Positions 18,938 through 28,221 of a stretch of 64,000 bases of DNA are shown here, in pieces. Source of the stretch: Nostoc calcicola FACHB-3891. Its GTDB lineage: Bacteria; Cyanobacteriota; Cyanobacteriia; Cyanobacteriales; Nostocaceae. The stretch lies in NCBI RefSeq assembly GCF_014697355.1, contig NZ_JACJRQ010000003.1:310001-374000 (forward strand). The letters are read 5' to 3'. A model generated the notes under the pieces. That model ran no database searches, was not told where the DNA came from, and saw nothing but the letters and a program-made list of their open reading frames with translations. A program made the translations under genes and the position numbers. Position 1 is the stretch's first letter, and each line of letters opens with the position of its first letter.

Positions 18938-19534
18938 ATGACCATGAAAAATATTTTTGCCAAAATTGCTGCTACCACAGCAACCAGCGCGGCTCTGAGT
19001 ATTGCGATCGCTGCTGGTGCTAACAACCCAGCTCAAGCTATTGATTTCAACTTTAAATGGCTAGGTGATGCTGGTTATTCAGCAGTCGGCTCATTTAGCT
19101 ACGACGAAACTACAGCACCTGCAATTATTAGTGAAAGTGGTATTGGAGCAACCAACTTTTTGCAATCCTTGAGCGTCTCTTTCTTAGATCCATCTAAAAA
19201 CCTTCTGGAAACTTACAACACCGTTAGTAATGGGGTGTCAGAATCTAAGTTCTTCACTTTCAACTTTGATACTTCCACTCATACATTGTTTGGTGGCTTG
19301 GATCTAGGAGGAGGAAAAGGTGTAATCGGAGAATCTTTCTTTCAGGGAACCGTTGGCGACTCTTTGTTCTTACGTCAGGATATCGATCAAGTGCAACCGT
19401 CAATAACACTAGATCAAAATTCTGGTTCTATTTACGTAACAAAAGTTCCTGAACCTGCTTCTATGTTGGGTTTATTAGCATTTGGGATGTTGGGTGTAGG
19501 TTCAACTCTCAAGAAAAAGCAAGCCTCTTGCTAG
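18938..19534 (+). CDS. PEP-CTERM sorting-domain exported protein
   Basis: A 198-aa protein. I take the ATG at 18938 because GGAG sits 5 bases upstream; an in-frame ATG two codons later is also possible. The signal peptide runs to about ANNPAQA-IDF. The middle is a beta-rich region. The C-terminus has VPEPASMLGLLAFGMLGVGS then KKKQ, the PEP-CTERM pattern (VPEP motif, membrane segment, basic tail) recognised by exosortase. Cell-surface or extracellular-matrix role inferred; ligand unknown. Confidence 0.8.
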   Translation: MTMKNIFAKIAATTATSAALSIAIAAGANNPAQAIDFNFKWLGDAGYSAVGSFSYDETTAPAIISESGIGATNFLQSLSVSFLDPSKNLLETYNTVSNGVSESKFFTFNFDTSTHTLFGGLDLGGGKGVIGESFFQGTVGDSLFLRQDIDQVQPSITLDQNSGSIYVTKVPEPASMLGLLAFGMLGVGSTLKKKQASC

Positions 19535-20368
19535 AAACTAGAGCATCTTATACCAATTCTCTATAAACTTGCACTTAATCATTATTTTTCTCTTTCTTGG
19601 CGTACTTGGCGTACTTGGCGGTTCGTACTCATTACGTTAGCGACGTAGGAGCGTCATTACGAATTACGAATTCCGCGTGAGTTAGCGATCGCTCCAATAC
19701 TTCTTTAAAGGCAACAGGCAACAGGCATAAGTGTTGGCGTGGGACGGGGATTTAAACCCCGCCCCAGGGAATCTCACCTTCGAGGCGGGGCTTTTGACCA
19801 TAAAAGTTGGTCGAGGAAACAGGCAACAATTTTGGCGTCTCACCAAAAATCTTTACTCTTGCCTGTTGCCTGTTCCCTATTCCCTCGACCGAAGGTCGGT
19901 CAATTTTGGAGCAATACCTGCGGTGGGATACGCCTAAGTAATCAAAGGTTAAAATACTTCATGTGCCAGTTTCCAAGCCGGAATGTGTGCTTCATGCACG
20001 AGATTAAATATGGTGCTACAATCCCCTAAGTGTAAAATTAAGCATTAAATTCCCTTTTAAATGACTAAACGGTTATCACGCATATGGAGGAAAGCGACTG
20101 AAATTCAGTAAACAATTATCAGTGAATACTGGTAAATTTTTACTGTGTGGTAAAGAGACTTTATCCAAGCAAAAAACTGATAATTGATAAGTAATAACTG
20201 TTAAAATCCACCTAGAAAATTTATTAACAGTATTGATTGCAATTATGATTTAAAAAAATCATAAACTGTTCGCAACCTAAATTAAATAATACAAAGTAGC
20301 AGCCCCTACTCGAATTAGCAATCAATCTGCTCATGTATGGGTGTCTTCACAAACTTCATAAATAGCTC
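19535..20368. other. Repeat-bearing non-coding spacer
   Basis: Holds tandem CTTGGCGTACTTGGCGTA units (about 19596-19621), GGCAACAGGCAACAGG units, and a GGACGGGGATTTAAACCCCG inverted repeat near 19743. The last 340 bases before the glycosyltransferase are AT-rich with no clear motif. Short open frames here are repeat-encoded and rejected. Confidence 0.55.
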
Positions 20369-21658
20369 ATGCACATTCTGATCTATTCCTACAACTATTA
20401 TCCAGAGCCGATTGGAATTGCTCCCTTAATGACCGAATTGGCAGAAGGACTAGTAAAACGAGGTCATGAAGTGCGAGCGATCACTGCAATGCCCAACTAT
20501 CCCCAGCGCCAAATTTACGATGAATATCGGGGTAAGTGGTACGTTACTGAACAAAAAAATGGCGTTACAATCGAACGAAGTTACGTGCGAATTAAGTCTA
20601 AACCCAACGTTGTAGATCGGCTATTATTGGAGTTGAGCTTTGTTTTGACGAGCTTGCCGCAAGCCTTTAAAGGCCAACGTCCAGATGTGATTATCTTAAC
20701 AGTTCCCCCTCTACTAGGTATCTTACCAGCAACAATATTTAGTTTTTTATACAATTGCCCACTAGTTTTGAATGTGCAAGATATTTTACCAGAAGCTGCC
20801 GTGCGTGTTGGGCTACTGAAAAACAAGTCCACGATCCGAATTCTTGCAGCCCTAGAGAAATTTGCATATCGGACTGCACACACAATTAGCGTCATTGCTG
20901 ATGGGTTTACTGAGAATTTAGTGAATAAGGGAGTACCTGCTAATAAAATTGTTTGTATTCCCAATTGGGTGAATATAAATTTCATCCGGCCTTTACCCAA
21001 AGACAATAACTCCTGGAGATCTACACATCAACTAGATGGTAAATTTGTAGTACTTTATTCCGGAAACATTGCCCTCACACAAGGTTTAGAGACAGTCATA
21101 CAAGCAGCAGCTTGCTTGCGTCAGATTAAAGATATTGTCTTTGTGATTGTTGGAGAATCAAAAGCATTGCAAAGGTTGCAGGAATATTGTCTATTAAATG
21201 GAGCGGATAATGTTTTGCTGCTACCTTTGCAACCACGAGAAAAATTACCAGAAATGCTTGCAGCATCAGATGTGGGGCTGATTGTGCAAAAGCACAATGT
21301 TATTTCGTTTAATATGCCTTCAAAAATACCACTCTTGCTGGCGAGTGGTAGGCCGATTGTGGGTTCAGTTCCAGCCAGTGGTACTGCTGCTAAAGCGATC
21401 GCACTTAGTGGTGGTGGCATAGTTGTGGAGCCAGAATCACCCCATGTTCTAGCAGATGCAGTAAAAGATTTATATACCAATCCAACTCTAGCAGCAAAGC
21501 TAGGTCACACAGGCAGACAGTTCGCCGAAGCAAACTATTCCTTAGAGCAAGCACTCGATCGCTATGAAGGGCTGCTTTCTGAGATTGTCGCCAATCAACA
21601 ATCTATTGAGGCTATATTACCAAAATTGGATTCCGAGAAATCCGTTGTCGATGGTTGA
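20369..21658 (+). CDS. Glycosyltransferase family 4, WcaI-like
   Basis: A 429-aa retaining glycosyltransferase with the GT-B fold. The N-terminus MHILIYSYNYYPEPIGIAPL and segments ITAMPNYPQ, DVIILTVPPLLG, NVQDILPEAAVRVG, IPNWVNINFIRPLP and LYSGNIALTQGLETVI match WcaI-type enzymes of exopolysaccharide synthesis. The donor-site region is SFNMPSKIPLLLASGRPIVG, where a glycine/glutamate-rich EX7E-like motif is expected. It acts at the cytoplasmic face, probably in capsule or slime polysaccharide. No other polysaccharide genes adjoin, so the pathway is not defined. Confidence 0.85.
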   Translation: MHILIYSYNYYPEPIGIAPLMTELAEGLVKRGHEVRAITAMPNYPQRQIYDEYRGKWYVTEQKNGVTIERSYVRIKSKPNVVDRLLLELSFVLTSLPQAFKGQRPDVIILTVPPLLGILPATIFSFLYNCPLVLNVQDILPEAAVRVGLLKNKSTIRILAALEKFAYRTAHTISVIADGFTENLVNKGVPANKIVCIPNWVNINFIRPLPKDNNSWRSTHQLDGKFVVLYSGNIALTQGLETVIQAAACLRQIKDIVFVIVGESKALQRLQEYCLLNGADNVLLLPLQPREKLPEMLAASDVGLIVQKHNVISFNMPSKIPLLLASGRPIVGSVPASGTAAKAIALSGGGIVVEPESPHVLADAVKDLYTNPTLAAKLGHTGRQFAEANYSLEQALDRYEGLLSEIVANQQSIEAILPKLDSEKSVVDG

Positions 21659-21679
21659 AAGGCATGGGGTATGGGGTAT

Positions 21680-21785
21680 TAGGAAGGGGGAAAGGGAAAG
21701 GGGTAAGGGGGAAAGGTTAAATTTATCCCTTTACCCTTTAACCTTTTCCCCTACCTCCCCTACCTCCTCATCTCCCCACTCGACA
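21680..21785. repeat. Purine/pyrimidine repeat, left inverted copy
   Basis: ATTAGGAAGGGGGAAAGGGA then GGTTAAATTTATCCCTTTAC, followed by CCCCTACCTCCCCTACC. It is the near reverse complement of the copies at 22290-22415 and 24085-24205. Confidence 0.75.
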
Positions 21786-21813
21786 AACAAAGCCCCAATG
21801 AGGAAAAATTAAA

Positions 21814-21829
21814 TCACCCGATCGGGTGA
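21814..21829. promoter_or_regulatory. Perfect 16-bp palindrome TCACCCGATCGGGTGA
   Basis: A complete dyad with no spacer and no T-run after it, so it looks more like a protein-binding site than a terminator. It lies 155 bp after the glycosyltransferase gene and 660 bp before the efflux genes. Which protein binds is unknown. Confidence 0.35.
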
Positions 21830-22100
21830 CCTAAGTGTAGGAAGTTGAAATCGATTAAAAAGACGATTCTAGATCGATAACACTATAAAAAACAGTGATT
21901 GTGTTTCTTTCTTGGTGAGGATAAATCAATGAAACTCCCAATCTTGGTTAGTAGGTCTGAATTAATTTAGCGATCGCTACCTTTTTCTTCCTTGAGACCA
22001 ATATTCAGTAATACTTAAGAGCGGTAAACTCATTTTTAGCATCACCAATCTTCTTTGCTATGTAGTTATAATTCAACCTAATACTTACACAAATATGCAA

Positions 22101-22112
22101 GCAAGCGCTTGC
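22101..22112. promoter_or_regulatory. Perfect palindrome GCAAGCGCTTGC, candidate operator of the efflux genes
   Basis: A 12-bp dyad in the AT-rich region upstream of the RND efflux genes. Such pumps are often controlled by TetR-type repressors binding dyads of this kind; no regulator gene is adjacent, so this is inference only. Confidence 0.3.
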
Positions 22113-22289
22113 AAACACTAATGAAAAACCTAGCATCAGGTTGCCCGTCCGACTTGATACGAGACTGAGAAATTGCTGGTTGTGTACTAAAACAAGGGTG
22201 AGGAGAAGATTACAGTGCGCTCAGATATTGATTTGAAACCATCTTTGCATGATTTTGCGGATATGTTGCTTTGCCCCAGAAGCAGAGAT

Positions 22290-22415
22290 CGACAGTGAGG
22301 GGGATGAGGGAGATGGGGAGGCAGGGGAGGCAGGGGAAAAGGTTAAAGGGTAAAGGGTAAAGGGATAAATTTAACCTTTCCCCCTTACCCCTTTGCCTTT
22401 CCCCCTTCCTAATGC
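22290..22415. repeat. Purine/pyrimidine repeat, middle copy
   Basis: GGGGAGGCAGGGGAGGCAGG then AAAGGGTAAAGGGTAAAGGG and AACCTTTCCCCCTTACCCC. It is nearly identical, in the same orientation, to 24085-24205, so the fusion-protein gene is flanked by direct repeats. Confidence 0.8.
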
Positions 22416-22492
22416 CCAATCCCCAATACCCTCCTCTTCATTGATGTAAGTAAGATTGCTCAAGTCTAGATTCACAAGACGAGAAAACGAAA

Positions 22493-24079
22493 ATGTCCCA
22501 TTCTGAGTTCCCTGATTCTTCCTTTCCTGTTGAAATAGAACAGCCTGCTGTTAATGATTCCAGTCAAGAGTCCGGATCGTTGCCAGAGCGATCGCCCAAA
22601 CCACCTCAAAAGCGACGTTGGCCTCTGCTGTTGGGAATTATTTTGTTAATCGCAGGTGTTGGTTTTGGTTGGCGCTGGTGGCAAACTAGCAGTGCTAGCA
22701 ATGGAGCATCGGGTAATCAGGCGGCTGCTCGCCAACCTATGGCGATTCCCGTAAAGCTAGCAACTGTAGAGACAGAAACTACGCAACAAAGTTCCCAGTT
22801 TCTTGGCTCCTTAGAAGCTCCACGCTCGGTAATGATTAAGCCACAAATTGAAGGACGAATTACCCAAATTTTCATCAAAGAAGGCAACCGAGTGCAACAA
22901 GGGCAAGTTATTCTGACCTTGGAAAGCGATAATGCCCAAGCCCAGTTATTACAAGCTAGAGGCGCACTCCAACAAGCCCAGGCGCGTCTTGCTGAACTCA
23001 AAGCAGGTACGCGCTCTGAAGAAGTTGCCCAAGCCAGAGCGCAGTTAGCCCAAGCCCAAGCTCGTCTCAAAGATGCCCAAGCAGGAGCGCAACCAGAAGA
23101 AATTGCTCAGGCTGAGGCTCAAATTGATTCAGCTAAATCAGATCTAGAACTAGCCCAATCACGAGCTAAACGATACGACCAATTGAGAAAAGAGGGCGCT
23201 GTTTCCCAAGATACTTTAGATGGATATCTCAAAGAACAGCAAAGTGCTGAAGCTGCCCTTGTAGTAGCCCAGAAGCGTTTAGACCAACTCAAAAAGAGCA
23301 GAAATTCTAGTATCAATGAGCTAGCTGCTGCCGTAGAACAACAGCAACAAAACTTAAGGCAACTGGAAAATGGTTCTCGCCCAGAAGAAATTGCCCAAGC
23401 GCGATCGCAAGTCACTCAAGCAGCCGGTCAAGTCCAAGTTGCCCAAATCCAACTGCAATACACAAAAGTCCTAGCTCCTTTTACTGGCTTTGTTGGTGAT
23501 ATTCCCACAAAAGTCGGAGATTATGTAGAAAAAGCAGATCAGCTGACTACACTAACTAGGAATGATTCATTAAAACTGAATATTGCCGTTCCCCTAGAAG
23601 AAGCCAAAAAGTTGCGCTTGGGATTACCCGTGCAAATGCTCGATACCCAAGGCAAAGCCATAGCCACAGGTAAAATCAGTTTCATCTCCCCAGATGCAAG
23701 CTTAGATTCCCAAACGGTTTTGGCTAAAGCCAACTTTGGCAATTCTACGAGACAACTGCTCAACCGCCAGTCAGTACAAACCAAAGTGATCTGGGAGGAA
23801 CGCCCAGGAATTTTAATTCCAGTGACAGCAGTATCTCGCCTGGGTGGCGAGACATTTGTCTTTGTGGCTGAAGCGCCAGCAGAAAACTCGAAACCCGGAG
23901 CGCCAAAACTAGTAGCTCAGCAAAAGCCTGTGAAGTTGGGAGTTATTGAGGGCAATAATTATCAAGTTATGGAAGGACTAAAACCTGGCGACAAAATTGT
24001 TGTTTCAGGTATTCTCAACCTCACCAATGGCGCCCCCATCACTCCTGCACCTGAAACAGTTGGTAGCCGGAATTTTTAG
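22493..24079 (+). CDS. RND efflux membrane fusion protein (HlyD/AcrA family)
   Basis: A 528-aa periplasmic adaptor linking an RND permease to an outer-membrane channel. After a polar N-terminus and proline-rich stretch there is one membrane segment (about residues 45-60, LLLGIILLIAGVGFGW). A lipoyl-like half (about 85-130, IEGRITQIFIKEGNRVQQGQ) follows. The long helical hairpin (about 135-305) consists of repeated Q-A-R-A-Q-L heptads with three GSRPEE-like turns. Then come the second lipoyl half (LAPFTGFVGDIPTKVGDYV) and a beta-barrel. The hairpin is longer than in typical AcrA. The permease gene follows after 164 bp, so the two form a functional pair. Confidence 0.9.
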   Translation: MSHSEFPDSSFPVEIEQPAVNDSSQESGSLPERSPKPPQKRRWPLLLGIILLIAGVGFGWRWWQTSSASNGASGNQAAARQPMAIPVKLATVETETTQQSSQFLGSLEAPRSVMIKPQIEGRITQIFIKEGNRVQQGQVILTLESDNAQAQLLQARGALQQAQARLAELKAGTRSEEVAQARAQLAQAQARLKDAQAGAQPEEIAQAEAQIDSAKSDLELAQSRAKRYDQLRKEGAVSQDTLDGYLKEQQSAEAALVVAQKRLDQLKKSRNSSINELAAAVEQQQQNLRQLENGSRPEEIAQARSQVTQAAGQVQVAQIQLQYTKVLAPFTGFVGDIPTKVGDYVEKADQLTTLTRNDSLKLNIAVPLEEAKKLRLGLPVQMLDTQGKAIATGKISFISPDASLDSQTVLAKANFGNSTRQLLNRQSVQTKVIWEERPGILIPVTAVSRLGGETFVFVAEAPAENSKPGAPKLVAQQKPVKLGVIEGNNYQVMEGLKPGDKIVVSGILNLTNGAPITPAPETVGSRNF

Positions 24080-24084
24080 AACAA

Positions 24085-24205
24085 GAAGGGAGTGGGGGAG
24101 ATGAGGAGGTAGGGGAAAAGGTTAAAGGGTAAAGGGTAAAGGGATAAATTTAACCTTTCCCCCTTACCCCTTTCCCTTTCCCCCTTCCTAATGCCCCATG
24201 CCAAA
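24085..24205. repeat. Purine/pyrimidine repeat, right copy, between the two efflux genes
   Basis: Almost the same sequence as 22290-22415 (GGTTAAAGGGTAAAGGGTAA, AACCTTTCCCCCTTACCCC, CTTTCCCCCTTCCTAATGCC). It is followed by CCCCATGCCAAATGCCAAAT-type short tandem units up to the permease start codon. Confidence 0.8.
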
Positions 24206-24243
24206 TGCCAAATACCAAATACCCAATGCCCATTTTCTAAACT

Positions 24244-27200
24244 ATGTTTGTTGACTTTTTTATTAAGCGGCCAATCTTTGCATCGGTCTGCGCCATTCTT
24301 ATCCTTTTAATAGGATTAATCAGTATTGCAACACTGCCGATCGCCAGGTTCCCAGAAATTAGTCCCACTCAAATCAGTATCACTTCCAACTACAGCGGAG
24401 CCAGTGCCGAAATCGTAGAAAGCGGTGTGACCAATATCTTAGAAAGGCAAATTAACGGGGTTGAGGGACTTAGATATCTCACATCCAGCAGCAGTAATGA
24501 TGGCACCAGTACCATTACAGCCACTTTTGATTCATCGCGGAATAAAGATATTGCGGCGGTGGATGTGCAAAATCGTGTTTCTATTGCCCAACCGCAATTA
24601 CCAGAGTCGGTGCAACGCACGGGAGTGCGAGTCTCAAAAGAGTCTAGCAACATTCTCTTAGCAATTGGTTTATTCGCAGAAAATAATGAATACGACAATA
24701 TATTCTTAAGCAACTATGCTGACCTTTATTTAGCAGATGCCTTAAAAAGAGTCAAAGGTGTCAGTAATGCCCAAGTTTTTGGCGAACGCCGCTACGCCAT
24801 GCGCTTGTGGTTAGATCCGAGTCGGCTTGCTAGTCGGGGATTAACAACTCAGGATGTGGCAAATGCCTTATCGGAACAAAACCTCCAGGTGGGTGCAGGA
24901 AGAATTGGACAAGAACCTGCTCCTGAAGGACAAAGGTATCAACTTGATGTGCGTGCTTCTAGCCGATTAACAGAACCAGGAGAATTTGGCGAAATTGTCC
25001 TGAGAACAGAAGATGATGGCACATTAGTCAAACTCAAAGATGTCGGGAGAGCAGAACTAGGTGCAGAAAATTACAACACATTTCTGCGGTTTCGTGGCAA
25101 AGATGCCATCGGTTTAGGAATTTATCAGGTTCCTGGTAGTAATGCCTTGGATGTAGCCAAGGGAGTCAAAGACGAAATTGCCCGATTGGCTCCGAGTTTT
25201 CCCCCAGGAATGAAATATCAGGTAGCTTTTGACACGACTATGTTCGTCGAAGAATCGATGGCAGAAGTGGTCAAGACTCTGATTGAATCAGTGGTACTGG
25301 TTGTACTTGTAATTTTCGTGTTTTTGCAGGACTGGCGAACTACTTTAATTCCAGCGTTGACAATTCCACTTTCCTTAATTGGGACATTTGTATTCGTCAA
25401 AGTTTTTAACTTTTCCATTAATAGTTTGACTTTGTTTGGTCTGACTTTAGGATCTGGGATGGTGGTAGACGATGCGATCGTGATCGTAGAGCAAATTAGC
25501 CGCTTTATTAAGGATAAAGGTATAAGTCCTCGCCGAGCCGCTAGCGAATCAATGGCAGAATTGCTTGGGGCAGTGATTGCAACTTCACTGGTGTTGATGG
25601 CGGTGTTTATACCAGTGGCCTTCTTCCCAGGAACTACAGGCGCACTTTATCAGCAATTTGCTCTGACCATTGCCTTTTCCATTGCGATTTCGACTTTTTT
25701 GGCTTTGACTTTGACACCTTCTTTGTGTGGGGTCCTGCTGCGTCAAGGACAAAGAACTTCAGGCTGGCTGGGTTGGATTTTTGACCAGATTAATCGGTTT
25801 CTCGACTGGACACAGGGTAATTATAAGCGATCGCTAAATTTTCTCACCCGCTTCAAAAGCGTCATCATTGGGTTGTTTATCGTCTCCTTGGGGATGACTG
25901 CTTGGCTGTACACCACAGTACCCACAGCCTTTCTTCCAGATGAAGACGAAGGTTATTTCATCACAATTATCCAAGGACCCCAAGGCGTTTCGCTGCAATA
26001 TACCAGCGATGTGATTGCCGAAGTAGAAAAAGAAATCCTAAAAATTCCTGAAGTGTTGGGGACTTTTGCGATCGGCGGATTTGGTTTTAGTGGTAGCACT
26101 GCTAACAGCGGTATCATATTTACAACCTTAAACTCTTGGGACGAGCGCTCAAAACCCGATCAATCAGTACAGGCGATAATTGGCAAATTGCAGGGTAAAT
26201 TGTCATCTATTCCAGAAGCCAGGATATTTGCGGTAAATCCACCACCAATTCAGGGTTTAGGCAACTTTGGTGGCTTCGTCTTTCAGTTACAAGACCGCAG
26301 AGGTAATACTGGCTTAGAAAATTTGGTGCAGTCGATGGGGCAATTACTCGGTCGCGCCAATCAAACACCAGGATTACAAGCTGTATTCAGTACCTTTGCC
26401 GCAGATACACCACAATTACTTGTGGAAGTAGACCGCAATAAAGCCAAAGCACTGCAAATTTCTATAGATGATATCTTCAGTACTTTACAAACTGCTTTGG
26501 GTTCACAATATGTGAATGATTTCAATCTCCAGCAGCGCAATTATCGAGTTTATATCCAAGCAGATCGACAGTTTCGTTCTAATCCCAAAGATATTGGGAA
26601 ACTCTACGTTCGTTCCCAAAAAAATCAAATGATTCCTTTGAGTAATTTAGTCAAAGTGACGCCAACTGTGGGAGCGCAAACTATAAATCACTATAATTTG
26701 TTCCGCTCAATTGAAATTAATGGTTCTGCTGCTCCCGGTTCTAGTTCTGGAGACGCTATTAAGGCAATGGAACAAGTTGCTAAAGCAGTTTTACCAGCAG
26801 GTTTTGGTTACGAGTGGTCAGGAACTGCATTAGAAGAAATTGATTCTGGCAGCTTAGCGCCTCTGATTTTTGGATTAGGGTTGGTATTTGTATTTTTGGT
26901 ACTAGCTGCTCAATACGAAAACTACATTGACCCTTTTATTATTCTGTTGTCAGTTCCCTTAGCTATTTTTGGAGCGCTGATAGCTCAATCGTTACGAGGT
27001 TTTTCTAATGATGTTTACTGTCAAATTGGTCTACTAATGTTGATTGGTTTGGCTAGTAAGAATGGTATCTTGATTGTGGAATTTGCTAACCAATTACGAG
27101 AGCAAGGGCTTTCCATTACGAAAGCCGTAATTGAAGCTTCACAAGAGCGTTTACGCCCAATTTTGATGACTGGCTTTTCTACTCTTTTAGGGATTTACCC

Positions 27201-27390
27201 CTTGGTTGTCGCTACAGGCGCAGGAGCAGGAAGTCGTCAATCTTTGGGAACCGCAGTGTTTGGCGGCATGTTAATTGCTACTTTTTTGAGTTTGTTTATA
27301 GTGCCAATTTTGTATATTGTGATTAAGGAGACGACAGAGCGTTTTATTAAACCAAAACGGCATCAAGAACTGCAATCTATAGATGGTTGA
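24244..27390 (+). CDS. RND-family efflux permease (AcrB/HAE1 type)
   Basis: A 1048-aa inner-membrane proton-driven exporter, the usual length. The N-terminus MFVDFFIKRPIFASVCAILI and a large periplasmic loop (about 35-335) come first. Membrane segment 4 carries the proton-relay pair in LGSGMVVDDAIVIVEQ (two adjacent Asp). The second large loop is about 560-870. LIGLASKNGILIVEFANQ carries the relay lysine of segment 10, and GAGAGSRQSLGTAVFGGML follows. It is paired with the upstream fusion protein. The outer-membrane factor is not adjacent, which is common in cyanobacteria. Substrates unknown (drugs, detergents or metabolites). Confidence 0.95.
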   Translation: MFVDFFIKRPIFASVCAILILLIGLISIATLPIARFPEISPTQISITSNYSGASAEIVESGVTNILERQINGVEGLRYLTSSSSNDGTSTITATFDSSRNKDIAAVDVQNRVSIAQPQLPESVQRTGVRVSKESSNILLAIGLFAENNEYDNIFLSNYADLYLADALKRVKGVSNAQVFGERRYAMRLWLDPSRLASRGLTTQDVANALSEQNLQVGAGRIGQEPAPEGQRYQLDVRASSRLTEPGEFGEIVLRTEDDGTLVKLKDVGRAELGAENYNTFLRFRGKDAIGLGIYQVPGSNALDVAKGVKDEIARLAPSFPPGMKYQVAFDTTMFVEESMAEVVKTLIESVVLVVLVIFVFLQDWRTTLIPALTIPLSLIGTFVFVKVFNFSINSLTLFGLTLGSGMVVDDAIVIVEQISRFIKDKGISPRRAASESMAELLGAVIATSLVLMAVFIPVAFFPGTTGALYQQFALTIAFSIAISTFLALTLTPSLCGVLLRQGQRTSGWLGWIFDQINRFLDWTQGNYKRSLNFLTRFKSVIIGLFIVSLGMTAWLYTTVPTAFLPDEDEGYFITIIQGPQGVSLQYTSDVIAEVEKEILKIPEVLGTFAIGGFGFSGSTANSGIIFTTLNSWDERSKPDQSVQAIIGKLQGKLSSIPEARIFAVNPPPIQGLGNFGGFVFQLQDRRGNTGLENLVQSMGQLLGRANQTPGLQAVFSTFAADTPQLLVEVDRNKAKALQISIDDIFSTLQTALGSQYVNDFNLQQRNYRVYIQADRQFRSNPKDIGKLYVRSQKNQMIPLSNLVKVTPTVGAQTINHYNLFRSIEINGSAAPGSSSGDAIKAMEQVAKAVLPAGFGYEWSGTALEEIDSGSLAPLIFGLGLVFVFLVLAAQYENYIDPFIILLSVPLAIFGALIAQSLRGFSNDVYCQIGLLMLIGLASKNGILIVEFANQLREQGLSITKAVIEASQERLRPILMTGFSTLLGIYPLVVATGAGAGSRQSLGTAVFGGMLIATFLSLFIVPILYIVIKETTERFIKPKRHQELQSIDG

Positions 27391-27480
27391 GTTGGGGGAG
27401 GGGTTAGTAAGGGGAGATATGAATTAGTCTCACGCAGAGGCGCAGAGTCGCAGAGAATAAAAGTTAAAGAGTCTAAATTG

Positions 27481-27513
27481 TAGCGACAGTTAAAAGGTGA
27501 TTAACTGTCGCTA
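27481..27513. terminator. Perfect 13-bp hairpin after the efflux permease
   Basis: TAGCGACAGTTAA pairs with TTAACTGTCGCTA around a 7-base loop, then TTTATC follows. The stem is strong but the T-run is short. It lies 90 bp after the permease stop and 50 bp before the RpiB-type gene, so it probably separates the two transcripts. A CGCAGAGGCGCAGAGTCG repeat precedes it (about 27429-27450). Confidence 0.55.
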
Positions 27514-27562
27514 TTTATCGTATGATGAGACAATAGGATAGGCTAATTTTAGAGGGGAAGGC

Positions 27563-28006
27563 ATGAAAATCGCTATTGGCAGTGATGAACGCACTAACCT
27601 TACTGATACAGTACTCGAAGAACTGAAGCGGCGTGGGCATGAAGTGATACCTTTCGGTTCCCTAGCGGAGGATCGTCGAGAAGTTGATTGGCCTATTAGT
27701 AGTAGTAAGGTTGCTTTGGCAGTAGCAACTCAGAAAGTAGATGAGGGAATTGTCTTTTGTTGGACTGGTACTGGTGCATCTATTGCGGCCAACAAAGTCT
27801 CTGGGATACGTGCTGCTTTGTGCCATGATGCTGAGACGGCGCGGGGTGCCCGCATCTGGAATCATGCCAATGTCCTAGTATTAAGTTTACGTGCAACTAC
27901 AGAAGCGATCGCCAAAGAAATATTAGATGCCTGGTTTAGCACACCTTATTCTGAAGATGACTGGAATCTGCTACAAATCAAACGCATTGGACAGTTAGAG
28001 AAATGA
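27563..28006 (+). CDS. RpiB/LacAB-family sugar-phosphate isomerase
   Basis: A 147-aa protein with a good ribosome site (GAGGGGAAGG) just before the ATG. The N-terminal MKIAIGSDERTNLTD, the central WTGTGASIAANKVSGIRAAL and CHDAETARGARIWNHANVLV match ribose-5-phosphate isomerase B and related galactose-6-phosphate isomerases. In RpiB a cysteine in a C-G-TG-G motif is the usual catalytic base; here FCWTGTGAS retains a cysteine shifted slightly. It could convert ribose-5-P to ribulose-5-P or act on another sugar phosphate. Stands alone. Confidence 0.8.
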   Translation: MKIAIGSDERTNLTDTVLEELKRRGHEVIPFGSLAEDRREVDWPISSSKVALAVATQKVDEGIVFCWTGTGASIAANKVSGIRAALCHDAETARGARIWNHANVLVLSLRATTEAIAKEILDAWFSTPYSEDDWNLLQIKRIGQLEK

Positions 28007-28122
28007 GATGTGGCGACAATAGTTGATTTGTTTTATCGATCGCTTTCTAATCTGCAAGTTAGACGATTCAGGAAACGAGTGTAAAGGCGATCGATTTTCA
28101 CAAATTAAATAGGATTGCTATA

Positions 28123-28219
28123 TTACAGCAGTTTTCATGTATTTGAACCACATCTATCGTAGGGGCACAGCAATGCTGTGCCCCTACCGCGTGGTCTATT
28201 TACCTGAAAATTGCTGTAA
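28123..28219. repeat. MITE-like element, best-preserved copy of the TTACAGCA...TGCTGTAA family
   Basis: The left end TTACAGCAGTTTTCATGTAT is mirrored by ACCTGAAAATTGCTGTAA at the right. The inner palindrome is GGGGCACAGCA / TGCTGTGCCCC. It ends two bases before the stop of the carotenoid oxygenase gene. Related copies: 6989-7081, 31118-31190, 40834-40920 and a fragment near 60410-60440. Confidence 0.75.
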
Positions 28220-28221
28220 CC

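Larger units (their letters stand above)
21659..22492. other. Non-coding region bounded by inverted repeats, upstream of the efflux genes
   Basis: The GGGGAAAGG-type repeats at 21680-21785 and 22290-22415 are near inverted copies of each other and bracket about 500 bp of unique AT-rich DNA. That unique part has two perfect palindromes (21814-21829 and 22101-22112) and a 13-codon open frame (ATG at 21930, preceded by GGTGAGGATAAATCA). No longer gene is supported. Confidence 0.5.

Noticed and set aside
19731..20029. Two overlapping open frames in the spacer before the glycosyltransferase
   Set aside because: Both read through GGCAACAGG and GGGGATTTAAACCCC repeats; no conserved protein features.
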